DNA of 64,000 nucleotides. Source: Bacteroidaceae bacterium. Lineage in GTDB: Bacteria > Bacteroidota > Bacteroidia > Bacteroidales > Bacteroidaceae. Below are positions 41,251 through 51,100 of this stretch, piece after piece; the stretch's first letter is position 1, and each line of letters begins with the position of its first letter. The notes beneath the pieces were generated by a model. The model saw only the letters and a list, made by a program, of their open reading frames with translations, ran no database searches and was not told the DNA's origin. The stretch covers positions 1 through 64,000 of the forward strand of contig JAKSJD010000002.1 of assembly GCA_024398435.1 (NCBI GenBank), read 5' to 3'. Position numbers and translations under genes: made by a program.

Positions 41251-42513
41251 ATGTTGAATCGTTCAGATTTAGAATTAATGGCACCAGTAGGTTCTCGCGA
41301 AAACCTATATGCCGCGATTAATGCTGGTGCTAATTCCGTTTATTTTGGCATTGGGAAACTCAATATGCGCTCCCATTCGGCCAATCCGTTTACTATCGAC
41401 GACTTGAAGGAGATTGCACAGATCTGCCATGATCATGGCGTGAAATCCTATCTCACGGTCAATACGATTATCTATGGTGAGGATATCGACACAATGCACG
41501 AAATCATCGATGCTGCCGTTGAGGCTCGCATCTCGGCTGTGATTGCATCCGATGTGGCTGTAATGACCTATTGCCGCAAGGTGGGTATGGAGGTGCATCT
41601 GAGTACACAACTCAATATCTCCAATGCTGAGGCTCTGAAATTCTATGCCCAGTTTGCCGATGTTGTGGTTCTTGCCCGTGAGTTGAATATGTGGCAGGTG
41701 AGTGATATCTATAAGGAGATAGAAAAGCAACACATCTGTGGTCCTTCGGGCAATCCTGTGAAGATTGAGATGTTTTGCCACGGAGCCCTTTGCATGGCTG
41801 TGAGCGGAAAGTGTTATCTAAGTCTTCAGAATGCGGGAAGAAGTGCCAACCGAGGCGAATGTGTGCAGATTTGCCGTCGAGGCTATGAAGTGACCGACCT
41901 TGAAACGGGCAATCAATTGCTTGTGGACAATAAATATATAATGTCGCCAAAGGACTTGAAGACTATCCGTTTCCTCGATATAATGGTCGGAGCCGGTGTG
42001 AGAGTGTTCAAGATTGAAGGTCGTGCCCGTGGCCCTGAATATGTCAATACGGTTGTCCGTGCCTATAATGAGGCTCTCAACTGTGTGTGTGAAGGTACAT
42101 TCACCGATGAGAAGAAGGACGAGTGGGACAACGAATTGGCCCGTGTCTTCAATCGTGGTTTCTGGGATGGATATTATCAAGGCCAAAAGCTCGGCGAATG
42201 GAGCGACACTTATGGCAGTCGTGCCACAGAAAAGAAGGAATATGTGGGCAAGTGCATTAAGTATTTCTCACGCCTTGGTGTGGCCGAAATCCTGATAGAG
42301 AATTCTGTGTTGAAGTTGGGTGATAAGATTCTGATTACGGGTGTTACCACAGGTGCTTTGGAACTCACCGTCAGTGAGATGCGATACGATTTGAAACCTG
42401 TAAGCGAGGCCATCCGAGGCCATCGTGTTTCGATTCCTGTAAGTGAGAAAGTCCGACCAAACGATAAACTTTATGTCCTCCAGTCGCGTGACCTCACCCA
42501 GATGGAAGAATAA
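41251..42513 (+). CDS. U32 family peptidase-like protein, probable tRNA hydroxylation factor
   Basis: 420 residues. N-terminal TIM-barrel-like half: LELMAPVGSRENLYAAINAGANSVYFG, KSYLTVNTIIYGED, EVHLSTQLNISN. Then the U32 signature EMFCHGALCMAVSGKCYLS, with further cysteines in GECVQICRRGYE and KIEGRARGPEYV. C-terminal beta domain to LYVLQSRD. U32 proteins were called collagenases, but the characterised bacterial members (TrhP, RlhA) are needed for prephenate-linked hydroxylation of tRNA or 23S rRNA; which of these applies here cannot be decided. Flanked on both sides by CTAG arrays. Confidence 0.85.
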   Translation: MLNRSDLELMAPVGSRENLYAAINAGANSVYFGIGKLNMRSHSANPFTIDDLKEIAQICHDHGVKSYLTVNTIIYGEDIDTMHEIIDAAVEARISAVIASDVAVMTYCRKVGMEVHLSTQLNISNAEALKFYAQFADVVVLARELNMWQVSDIYKEIEKQHICGPSGNPVKIEMFCHGALCMAVSGKCYLSLQNAGRSANRGECVQICRRGYEVTDLETGNQLLVDNKYIMSPKDLKTIRFLDIMVGAGVRVFKIEGRARGPEYVNTVVRAYNEALNCVCEGTFTDEKKDEWDNELARVFNRGFWDGYYQGQKLGEWSDTYGSRATEKKEYVGKCIKYFSRLGVAEILIENSVLKLGDKILITGVTTGALELTVSEMRYDLKPVSEAIRGHRVSIPVSEKVRPNDKLYVLQSRDLTQMEE

Positions 42514-42519
42514 AAATAC

Positions 42520-42586
42520 CAAGAGTTTCTAGGCTTCCTAGCATTCCTAGGCTTCCTAGGGTCTCTAGAGTTCCTAAGGCTTCTAG
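42520..42586. repeat. CTAG array 2 (exact 9-base period)
   Basis: Units at 42520 (CAAG), 42529, 42538, 42547, 42556, 42565 (CTAG), 42574 (CTAA) and 42583 (CTAG), exactly every 9 bases. Begins 7 bases after the U32 stop, in the same register relative to the stop as array 1. Confidence 0.9.
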
Positions 42587-42591
42587 ATAAT

Positions 42592-42627
42592 AAAATAGGA
42601 CAACCAATCGGCTGTCCTATTTTTATT
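42592..42627 (+). terminator. Bidirectional terminator between U32 and GH127 genes
   Basis: AAAATAGGACA pairs with TGTCCTATTTTTA across a short loop (CCAATCGG), giving A- and T-runs on both sides. It serves the two converging genes. Confidence 0.85.
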
Positions 42628-42650
42628 TTGGATTCAAATTTTGGCTGAGT

Positions 42651-45137
42651 TTATTTTACACTCCATTCAAATACTCCGGCTGAGAGGTCTTCGAAGAATG
42701 TCACTTCGAGTTTGAGGCTTGAAGTCTTTACAGGTTCGAACGAACAAGTGCAGGCAATGCCCTTGTCTGTTGGATAGCCTGAAGGGTTCTTCACTTCTGC
42801 CCATTCGCCAGCGTCAGTCTTGTAATAGAGTTTCCATGATTTTGGGACCTTGCATCCCTGCCAAGGCTGGTCGTCATACCAATAAACAGTACTTGTACTT
42901 ACCGTTGTTGGTTCCTTGAATTCGTATGCAAGCCATTCAGTTCCGCCATTCTCTGGCCACCAGTGAGTGTAAGGAATGCTGCGGTCGTCTGGTCCTGATG
43001 GGATGAGACGGTCGTTGATGGAACTGAGTGAAGATATGCGCTTTGATGTCTGAATCTTCGACTGAGATGCGATTGTTGGTGGGAGTGATGGCTTTGAAGC
43101 ACTGAGGTCGATTGGGAGCCATACCGACATGTTGCCCGAACCACGGTGAGCCCATGCATAATAAGGGATGAGTGTGAGACGCTCATCGATTGTGCGGAGT
43201 TTACCATCGTCAGTGAATTTGAGTGTCTGAGCATCAGTTACGAGTGTCTGTACGTTTGTACTGGCGATTTCCTTGTTGCCGAGAGTGAACTTAGGTTCTT
43301 GATTGAGAAGGCAAGAAAGAACATCGCATGTGTTGTCTGGCCATTCAGCGCAATATACCAATGGACCGCGTTCGATACAAGCATGTCCCTTATCGGCTGA
43401 TACCTTACCATTAGCCTTCACAACGCGTGCGTCCATGTCGAAATGAACGTCAACCTTATCGCCTGATTTCCATTTGCGGTCGATTACGAAGTAGCCATCC
43501 TTGAGTTCGCTCTTCACTTCCTGACCGTTTACCTTGATTGTGTAGCCAAGGTTCTTTCCGTCAGAATAGTAGTAGAGGTCGCTTGGAACCACTTGTCCGC
43601 GTACCCATCCAGGAATACGGATATTGAGAGCAAACTGACCAGGAGCCTTCTTTACAGTCATCTTGATGTCGCCATCCCATGGGTAGTTGGTTTCCTGAAC
43701 GAGAGTAACCTTCTTGCCACCCACCTTCACGTTAGTTTCGTTTCCTGCGAAGAGGTTAACATAGAGGCTGTTGTCCTTGACTGCATAGATATACTGAGGG
43801 AAAGAAGGGATGAAACGAGCTGCATTTGAAGGACAGCAAGCACATCCGAACCATGCCTGGCGCTGATGCTGACCCATTGATTGGAGTGGGTTTGGATAGA
43901 AGAACTTTCCGCCATCGATTGAGATGCCACTGAGTACGCCATTGTAGAGAGTGCGTTCGAGGGCATCATAGTATTTGCTTTCTCCGTGGAGGAGGAAGAG
44001 GCGGTAGTTGAGGTAAACCTGAGCAATTGCAGCACAAGTTTCACAATAAGCCGACATGTTAGGCAATTCGTAGTTGTCGCCGAATGCCTCACCGCTTGAT
44101 GTAGCACCTACACCACCGGTTACATAATATTTCTTACCTACTATATTTTCCCAAATGCGGTCGATGGCATTGATATAGGCAGTGTCGCCTGTGAGGGCAG
44201 CAACGTCAGCCATACCTGCATACATGTAACCTGCACGCACTGCATGACCCACAGCTTCATCTTGCTGAAGTACTGGCTTGTGGCTCTGTGCATATTCATC
44301 GATTTTGTGAAGATATCCGTCGTTGTCATACATTCCGCCACGCTGACGCTTCCAGTTAGGGTCAACTTGTCCACGTTGGTCGAGGAAGTATTTAGCCTGC
44401 TCAAGATATTTCTTATCACCTGTGGCAGTATAGAGTTTTGCAAGTCCCATCTCAGCGATTTGGTGACCTGGAACCACCTTTGCCTGACCTGGTTTGTTGC
44501 CTACTTCCTTGCATACGCAATCTGCATAGCGCTTTGCGATGTTGAGGAGGGTTGTCTTGCCTGTAGCATTGTAGTGAGCCACAGCAGCTTCGCAGAGGTG
44601 ACCGAGGTTGTAGAATTCGTGGCTGAGGTCCTCAACGAGTTGCCAACGCTTTGTACCAGCCCACTGGTGAGGCTTTTCAGGGTTTTGTGTGCGGGCAGTG
44701 TAAAGGTATCCGTCAGGTTCCTGAGCCGATGCTATGATAGCGATGACGCTGTCGCAATACTTATCAATAGGAGTACCGTTGATAAGGGCATTAGGATAGG
44801 TCTGCATCAGATAACTTGCACCTTCGAGAGTTTTGTAAGGGTCTGTGTCATCAAAAGAATAACCCATAGTTACACGGAAAGTCTTGCTTGGATCCTTGAT
44901 GTGTTCGGCAGCCTGTTCAAAGTTCTTGTAGCGGCTTTCTTCCTCACACTTGCTGAAAGCGAGAGGTATAGTTACCTCGCGACTTGCCTGGAGGCGTTGT
45001 CCCCAGAAAGTGTTTGGAGTGACCTTTACGGCAGTGAAAGGCACCGGAGTGATTGGATAGCCCGATTTGTCGCTTTGGGCTTGAGCACCTATTGCTGCCA
45101 CGAAGGCGAGCAATGCGAAAGTGATTAATTTTTTCAT
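42651..45137 (-). CDS. GH127 family beta-L-arabinofuranosidase
   Basis: 828 residues with a signal peptide (AAIGAQAQ). Alpha/alpha-barrel catalytic domain of the former DUF1680 type. The zinc-cysteine active site is visible: CETCAAIAQ near 365 (Glu and Cys ligands) and FGCACCPSN near 430 (ligand and nucleophile cysteines). Also typical: ITPVPFTAVKVTPNTFWGQRL and GGVGATSSGEAFGDNYELPN. The C-terminal part (from about 700) adds a beta-sandwich of the discoidin or carbohydrate-binding kind. Releases arabinofuranose from plant arabinans or glycoproteins in the periplasm or at the surface. GH146 is a close alternative family. Confidence 0.87.
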   Translation of the reverse strand: MKKLITFALLAFVAAIGAQAQSDKSGYPITPVPFTAVKVTPNTFWGQRLQASREVTIPLAFSKCEEESRYKNFEQAAEHIKDPSKTFRVTMGYSFDDTDPYKTLEGASYLMQTYPNALINGTPIDKYCDSVIAIIASAQEPDGYLYTARTQNPEKPHQWAGTKRWQLVEDLSHEFYNLGHLCEAAVAHYNATGKTTLLNIAKRYADCVCKEVGNKPGQAKVVPGHQIAEMGLAKLYTATGDKKYLEQAKYFLDQRGQVDPNWKRQRGGMYDNDGYLHKIDEYAQSHKPVLQQDEAVGHAVRAGYMYAGMADVAALTGDTAYINAIDRIWENIVGKKYYVTGGVGATSSGEAFGDNYELPNMSAYCETCAAIAQVYLNYRLFLLHGESKYYDALERTLYNGVLSGISIDGGKFFYPNPLQSMGQHQRQAWFGCACCPSNAARFIPSFPQYIYAVKDNSLYVNLFAGNETNVKVGGKKVTLVQETNYPWDGDIKMTVKKAPGQFALNIRIPGWVRGQVVPSDLYYYSDGKNLGYTIKVNGQEVKSELKDGYFVIDRKWKSGDKVDVHFDMDARVVKANGKVSADKGHACIERGPLVYCAEWPDNTCDVLSCLLNQEPKFTLGNKEIASTNVQTLVTDAQTLKFTDDGKLRTIDERLTLIPYYAWAHRGSGNMSVWLPIDLSASKPSLPPTIASQSKIQTSKRISSLSSINDRLIPSGPDDRSIPYTHWWPENGGTEWLAYEFKEPTTVSTSTVYWYDDQPWQGCKVPKSWKLYYKTDAGEWAEVKNPSGYPTDKGIACTCSFEPVKTSSLKLEVTFFEDLSAGVFEWSVK

Positions 45138-45247
45138 AAGTGAAAATTTTAAAAGATTAGTATAAATTATGTTTCCTATTATTTAATTCTCCATTATTCA
45201 TTTTATATTGACTACGTCGAACTGAAGTTTCTACATTCTCCATTCCA

Positions 45248-48118
45248 TTAATGAGCTTCCAGCCAATTGGTGCCCCATCCACAGTCGGCGACGAGAGGTA
45301 CGCTCATCTCGAAAGCGTGTTCCATTTCATAGACCACCATTTCCTGGAGTCGTTCCTTCTCCTCAGGCACTACATTGAAGTTGAGTTCGTCGTGTACCTG
45401 CAGAATCATCTTAGATTTGAAGCCTTCCTTTTCGAGTCGTTGGTCGATTCGTGCCATTGCCACCTTTATGATATCAGCGGCAGTACCTTGAATCGGAGCA
45501 TTGATGGCATTTCGTTCGGCATAGCCTCTGACAACGGCATTATGGCTATTAATATCGGGCAGATGGAGTCGTCGGCCGAAGAGGGTTTCGGTGAATCCCT
45601 TCTCGCGAGCCATCTCTATGGATTTGTCCATATATTCCTTCACCTTTGGATAAGTGGCAAAGTATTCCTCGATGAGTTCCTTTGCCTCTCCGCGGCTCAC
45701 TTGCATTCGTTCTGCCAATCCAAAGGTGGTGATGCCATAGATAATTCCAAAGTTGGCTGTCTTGGCTTTTCGTCGTTGGTCGCTTGTGATTTCCTCAATA
45801 GGGCGTTTGAATATCTTTGCCGCAGTGGCAGCGTGGATGTCGTGGCCCTCGTTGAAGGCATCAATCATATTTTGGTCGCCACTAAGATGGGCCATGATTC
45901 GTAGTTCGATCTGTGAATAGTCGGCCGAGAAGAATTCGTTGCCCTCATCTGGAATAAATGCCTTGCGCACTTCCTTTCCGTTTTCGTCGCGGATAGGGAT
46001 GTTCTGGAGGTTTGGATTGCTCGAGCTCAATCTGCCAGTAGCCGTCACAGCCTGATTATACGAAGTGTGGATGTGTCCGGTGCGCTCGTTGATGAGCAGA
46101 GGCAGGGCATCGATATAGGTCGAGAGCAGTTTCTTGTAGCCTCTGTGGTCGAGGATTTTCTCGATGATAGGGTGTTTGCCCTTGAGGCTTTGCAGCACTT
46201 CTTCCGAAGTGACGTATTGTCCGGTCTTGGTCTTTTTGGCTTTCTCCACGATTTTCATCTTGTCGAACAAAATCTCGCCCACTTGCTTTGGAGAAGAGAT
46301 ATTGAAGTCGGTTCCGGCCAATTCGTAGATTTCCTTCTCTATTTCCAGCATCTTGGCAGAGAAGTCCCTTGATGTTTCTTTCAATGCGTCAGTATCGATG
46401 CGTGCACCATTGAGTTCCATGTGGGCAAGGACAGGCACGAGAGGCATTTCCACATTGGCAAAGAGGTCGAAGAGGTTTTCTTTTCGGAGTTCGGCTTCGA
46501 GGATATTCTTCAGTCGGAGCGTCACGTCGGCATCTTCGGCAGCATAGTCGCACACAATGGCCGGTGCCACATCGCGCATCGAGAGTTGGTTCTTGCCTTT
46601 CTGTCCGATGAGTTCCTCGATGTGGATGGTTTGGTAGCCCAGATAAACCTCAGCCAGATAATCCATATTGTGGTGCATCTCTGGTTTGAGGATATAGTGG
46701 GCAATCATCGTGTCGAAAATCTTGCCGCGGAGACGGATTCCGTAACCAGCCAACACGAGCATATCGTATTTGATATTCTGACCTATCTTGAGAGTCGATT
46801 CGTCTTCATAAACTGGGCGGAGCAATTCCACCACCTCCTGAGCCTTTTCCCTTGTTTCGGGAATCGGAATATAATATGCCTCACCTTCCTTCAGGGCAAA
46901 ACTGCAACCAACCAATTCGGCATTCATGGCCTCTGTGCTTGTGGTTTCGGTGTCGAGACAAATCATCTCGATGCCCTTCGTTTTCCCGATGAAATAGGCA
47001 ATTTTAGCATTTGTATCGAGTAGGTGATATGTGTGAGGAATGTCGTTGAGAGTCTTGTAACTTGCCGAACCGAAGAGACTATCAGATGCAGGATTATTTT
47101 GGTTATCGGTTAACGGTTCACGGTTATCGGTTAACGGTTGACTTGCTTGCCCAAATCCAAAGAGGTCAAGTTGTCCGTCGGTACGAGGTGCAGGTTGTGG
47201 CGTTGGTTTGGCAGTGGATGCAGGAGCTTTTGGAGCTGCCGCATCGCCCAAAATGCGTTGGAGCAAAGTACGGAATTCCAGTTCTTCGAATACGGTTCTC
47301 AGTCGGTCGGCATCGATAGGTTTGCGGCCGAGGAGGTTGAGGTCGAGGTCGATAGGCACGTCGGTCTTTATCGTGACGAGCATCTTCGAGAATCTGATTC
47401 CCTCCTTGTTTTCCTCCACCTTCTTGCCAAGTGCACCCTTGATTTCGCCCGAGCGTTCGAGCATTGATTCGATACTGCCGAATTCGTTGATGAGTTTCAC
47501 GGCAGTCTTCTCGCCCACACCGGGGCATCCAGGCACATTGTCGGCAGCATCGCCCATTAGTCCGAGCAAGTCGATTACCTGTTCAGTTGAGCTGATTCCG
47601 TATTTCTCGCAGATTTCCTTTGGTCCGAGAATGTCGAATCCCGATGATCCATGCTGAGGGCGAAGCATCTTCACGTTTTCGTCCACCAATTGGCCATAGT
47701 CCTTATCAGGAGTCATCATATATGTGAGTATATCGCCAATCTGCGAAGCCTTTGTGGCAAGAGTGCCAATCACGTCGTCGGCCTCATAGCCAGCCACTTC
47801 GAGAATCGGAATGCGGTAAGCCTCGAGAATCTGCTTTATGTAAGGCACGGCAATGCGAATATCTTCAGGCGTAGCTTCGCGCTGAGCCTTGTATTCGGGG
47901 TAAATCTCATGTCGGAACGTACCGCCCTTTGGGTCGAATGCCACACCGATGAAATCGGGATTTTCCTTCTTCAGTACTTCCTCAAGCGAGTTGACGAATC
48001 CGAAGATGGCCGATGTGTTCATTCGCTTGCTGTTGATGCGAGGCGAACGAATCAGTGCGTAGTAGGCCCTGTAGATGAGAGCGTAAGCGTCGAGCAGTAT
48101 GAGTTTTCTTTGTGCCAT
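45248..48118 (-). CDS. polA: DNA polymerase I
   Basis: 956 residues. Domains: 5'-3' nuclease (1 to about 290, with YEADDVIGTLA and LMGDAADNVPGCPGVGEKTA), an interdomain linker, 3'-5' exonuclease (from about 385, LDTETTSTEAMNAELVG, acidic residues retained, so proofreading is likely), and the polymerase domain with TGRLSSSNPNLQNIP, DYSQIELRIMAHLSGD near 731, RRKAKTANFGIIYG and VHDELNFNV near 911. The linker contains an in-frame duplication, QPLTDNREPLTDNQ, encoded by repeated GGTTATCGGTTAACGGTT-type DNA at about 47101-47145. Located 32 bases downstream of the GH2 gene and possibly read from its promoter. Confidence 0.97.
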   Translation of the reverse strand: MAQRKLILLDAYALIYRAYYALIRSPRINSKRMNTSAIFGFVNSLEEVLKKENPDFIGVAFDPKGGTFRHEIYPEYKAQREATPEDIRIAVPYIKQILEAYRIPILEVAGYEADDVIGTLATKASQIGDILTYMMTPDKDYGQLVDENVKMLRPQHGSSGFDILGPKEICEKYGISSTEQVIDLLGLMGDAADNVPGCPGVGEKTAVKLINEFGSIESMLERSGEIKGALGKKVEENKEGIRFSKMLVTIKTDVPIDLDLNLLGRKPIDADRLRTVFEELEFRTLLQRILGDAAAPKAPASTAKPTPQPAPRTDGQLDLFGFGQASQPLTDNREPLTDNQNNPASDSLFGSASYKTLNDIPHTYHLLDTNAKIAYFIGKTKGIEMICLDTETTSTEAMNAELVGCSFALKEGEAYYIPIPETREKAQEVVELLRPVYEDESTLKIGQNIKYDMLVLAGYGIRLRGKIFDTMIAHYILKPEMHHNMDYLAEVYLGYQTIHIEELIGQKGKNQLSMRDVAPAIVCDYAAEDADVTLRLKNILEAELRKENLFDLFANVEMPLVPVLAHMELNGARIDTDALKETSRDFSAKMLEIEKEIYELAGTDFNISSPKQVGEILFDKMKIVEKAKKTKTGQYVTSEEVLQSLKGKHPIIEKILDHRGYKKLLSTYIDALPLLINERTGHIHTSYNQAVTATGRLSSSNPNLQNIPIRDENGKEVRKAFIPDEGNEFFSADYSQIELRIMAHLSGDQNMIDAFNEGHDIHAATAAKIFKRPIEEITSDQRRKAKTANFGIIYGITTFGLAERMQVSRGEAKELIEEYFATYPKVKEYMDKSIEMAREKGFTETLFGRRLHLPDINSHNAVVRGYAERNAINAPIQGTAADIIKVAMARIDQRLEKEGFKSKMILQVHDELNFNVVPEEKERLQEMVVYEMEHAFEMSVPLVADCGWGTNWLEAH

Positions 48119-48150
48119 TATTCAGAGTTTGGTGAGTTGTATGGCCAAGT

Positions 48151-51100
48151 CTATTTGATTGGCTTGATGGTAATCACGCGGTTGTAAGCAGTTGGTTTTG
48201 CCTTGTATTCCTCGAGCACATAGACTGCTGTACAGCCCACACCTGTAGTGTTGTAGTCGAGGTTGAGGGTGTAGCGGTCCTTCATAGGTTGCAACTGATA
48301 AGTGTACATACTCTTTGTGAGGTTGTCGGTTGCAAACTGATATGCGTTGAAGTTGAAGAATTGGTCCATTGCGATCTGAACTCCCTGTCCTTCCTTGTTT
48401 TTGAGTTGGAGGTAACGGATGTCGGTGCGCAGAGCATGGTCCTGAGGCATGATATAAGGTTCGTACATGTCTTTCACTGTCTTGCTCCAAACGCCTACAG
48501 GATAGCCAGTCTTGCGGTCAGGATAGTTTTCCTCTGGTCCGCGTCCATACCATGTGACATTGTCGAAATCGTTTGAAACCATAGTTGTGAAACCGATGCG
48601 AGGGAGCAATTCTGGGAGTCGTCCCTGTGGGCTCATGTGGTTTTCGATTTCCATGGTTCCGTCGTCACCGAAGCGGTAAGTGTAGTCGATGGTGTAGCCA
48701 GCCTTAAGAGTTCCACGGATATAGGCATCGAGATTTCCTTCTCTTGCAACGCCCACCTGTACGATTTGGCGTACTCTGACGATGGTTTCCTTACCATTTT
48801 GTTCGAGGATGGTGTAGACAGGAGTTGCACCCACCTTGTCCAATCCATTTGTATAGAAGAGAGTAGCCACCTGTGCTCCATAGCCTTCGGCTCTACCGCC
48901 ATTCACGCGGAATGAGTTCCAGTTGTCGGATTCGTTTGAGAGAGGTGCTCTCCAGAGGTTGAATGTGAGAGGGTTGGTCAATACTTGCTTGCCGCCTACA
49001 GCCACTTCTTCCAGGTTGCCTGTCTTCTTGCTGATGGTATAGGCAAAGCCTTCACCGCTGATGCGGATTTGCTGGTCGTTTTCGTCGACCTTGAGTGAAG
49101 AAGAGAGTACTGGAGCCTTTGGCAGAGGTTGGTTCCAAGCTGTGAGTTCGAGTTGGTCCCAAGCCACTTCGTGACCCTTCTTTGCCCAAATCTGGTCGTT
49201 CTTGAGCGAAGCTGTAACCATAACTCTGTATTCCTTACCAGCCACGATTGCAGGTTTGTGGTAAGGTATGCTTACAATCTGCTTTTGCTGTGGACCCACG
49301 TTTATGTTCAGGTTGCCCTGTTCAATTACGTCGCCATCGGCCTGAAGCATCCATTTGAATTCGTATTGAGAAAGGTCGGAGAAGAAGAGGCGGTTGGTCA
49401 CTTCAGCCTCGCCTGTTTCGGAATTGATAAGTCGGAAACTTACAGGTTGTGTGGTCCATTTCATCTGGCGCATCTCAGGTTGAGGAGTGCGGTCGGGCCA
49501 GATGCTGCCGTAAGAGCGGGTTGTCACTCCATAGGTGAAGTAAGTGCCTTCGTCGCCTGCACCGTCGAATGTGAGATATAGCAATGCATCTTCAGGTTTT
49601 CCTTCTCCGTCGGCAAGGCATTTGCCATAGATGGCCACGTTGTCCATCTCGGCTTCAGCTGTATAGACAGTGTGAGTTTCCGAACCGTGTGAAGCCTCGA
49701 TGCGGCCGATGTTTATAGAGTAAGGGTAGTTGTCCATATTGGCATTTCCCTGTCGGCCTCTCATGTCGGATGCAGTTGTCGTTTCCTGTGCCAGCAACTT
49801 GCCGTCGATATAGAGTTTCATTTCCTTTCCGTCCCACGAAGCAGTCACATGGTGCCATTTGTCTTTCCAGTCGGCAGGGAGTTGAGCTTCAGCATTGAAC
49901 TGTCTGCCTGCATGGAGGAAGAATCTCAGGGTGTTTTCGCCTCTCTGCACCACTCCGAACTGTGCATTGCCCTTTGTGATGTAAGGTGCACCTTCCTGAG
50001 CTCCGCAGAGTCGGCCTGGCTTCACGTCGAAACTGATAGTGAGGGCTTGACCTGTGAGTTCGAGTTGGTCCTGACGATATACTTCCACCCATTCCTCGTG
50101 GCCACTGAGCTTGAGCACGCCTTTCTCCACTTTTGAGTAGCCCATGAGGTGGGCAGGAGTGTTGTAAGGCGAACTGTCCTTGACAGGGCGGATGTGGTCG
50201 GTAAGTCCAGGGCTGACAAAGTCCCAGATGGCACCGCCCATTACTCTTGGATGGCGTCGGATTACTTCCCAATAGTCGTCGAGTGCACCGCAGCCATTAC
50301 CAGCCACGGAGATGTATTCGTCCATGAATGAAGGGCGAGGGTCTTCCGATTCAGGAGTCATGGCTGTGTTGGCTTCCAGTTCGTAAGAAGTAGGATAGCG
50401 TGGACCTATGATGTCTTCTGCAGGATGTGAATATCCATTGCCGCCATACATGAAATAGCGTGTGTGGTCGTATTTCTTACCTTCTTTCACTACCTCTGTG
50501 ATGTTCTGTCCCTCACCGCTTTCGTTGCCGGCACTCCAGAAGAGTATGCACGGATGGTTTCTGTCGCGAAGCACCATTTGGCGCACTCTCTCGAGATACA
50601 TTGGTCGGAACGATTCCATCGATGAAACGTGTTCTGTGGCGTGAGCTTCCACTCCGGCTTCGTCGATGATGTAGAGACCGTATTCGTCGGCCAGTTCGAG
50701 GTATTTATTTACTGGTGGATAGTGTGAGATGCGCACTGCATTGAAGTTGTGCTGCTTCAGTATTTCCATGTCCTTGCGGATGGTTGCCTCGTTCATGGTG
50801 TGTCCCAAGTCAGGATGTTGCATGTGAGAATTTGTGGCATTCACCTTGATTGGCTGACCGTTGAGGTAGAACACCTGATGGCGGATTTCTGTCTCCTTGA
50901 ATCCCATCTTGCTTGGAATCTGCTGGATGGTCTTTCCGTTCTGGTCGAGAAGTTCGATATTGAGCGAGTAGAGATTAGGAGTTTCGCAAGTCCATTTCTT
51001 AGGGTTGTCGACAGTCGAAGCGAAGTTGAGCGATTTCTTTCCGTTGCCGCTCACTCCAAATGCTTCCGACTTCATTTCCTTGACGGTCTTTCCATCGGCA

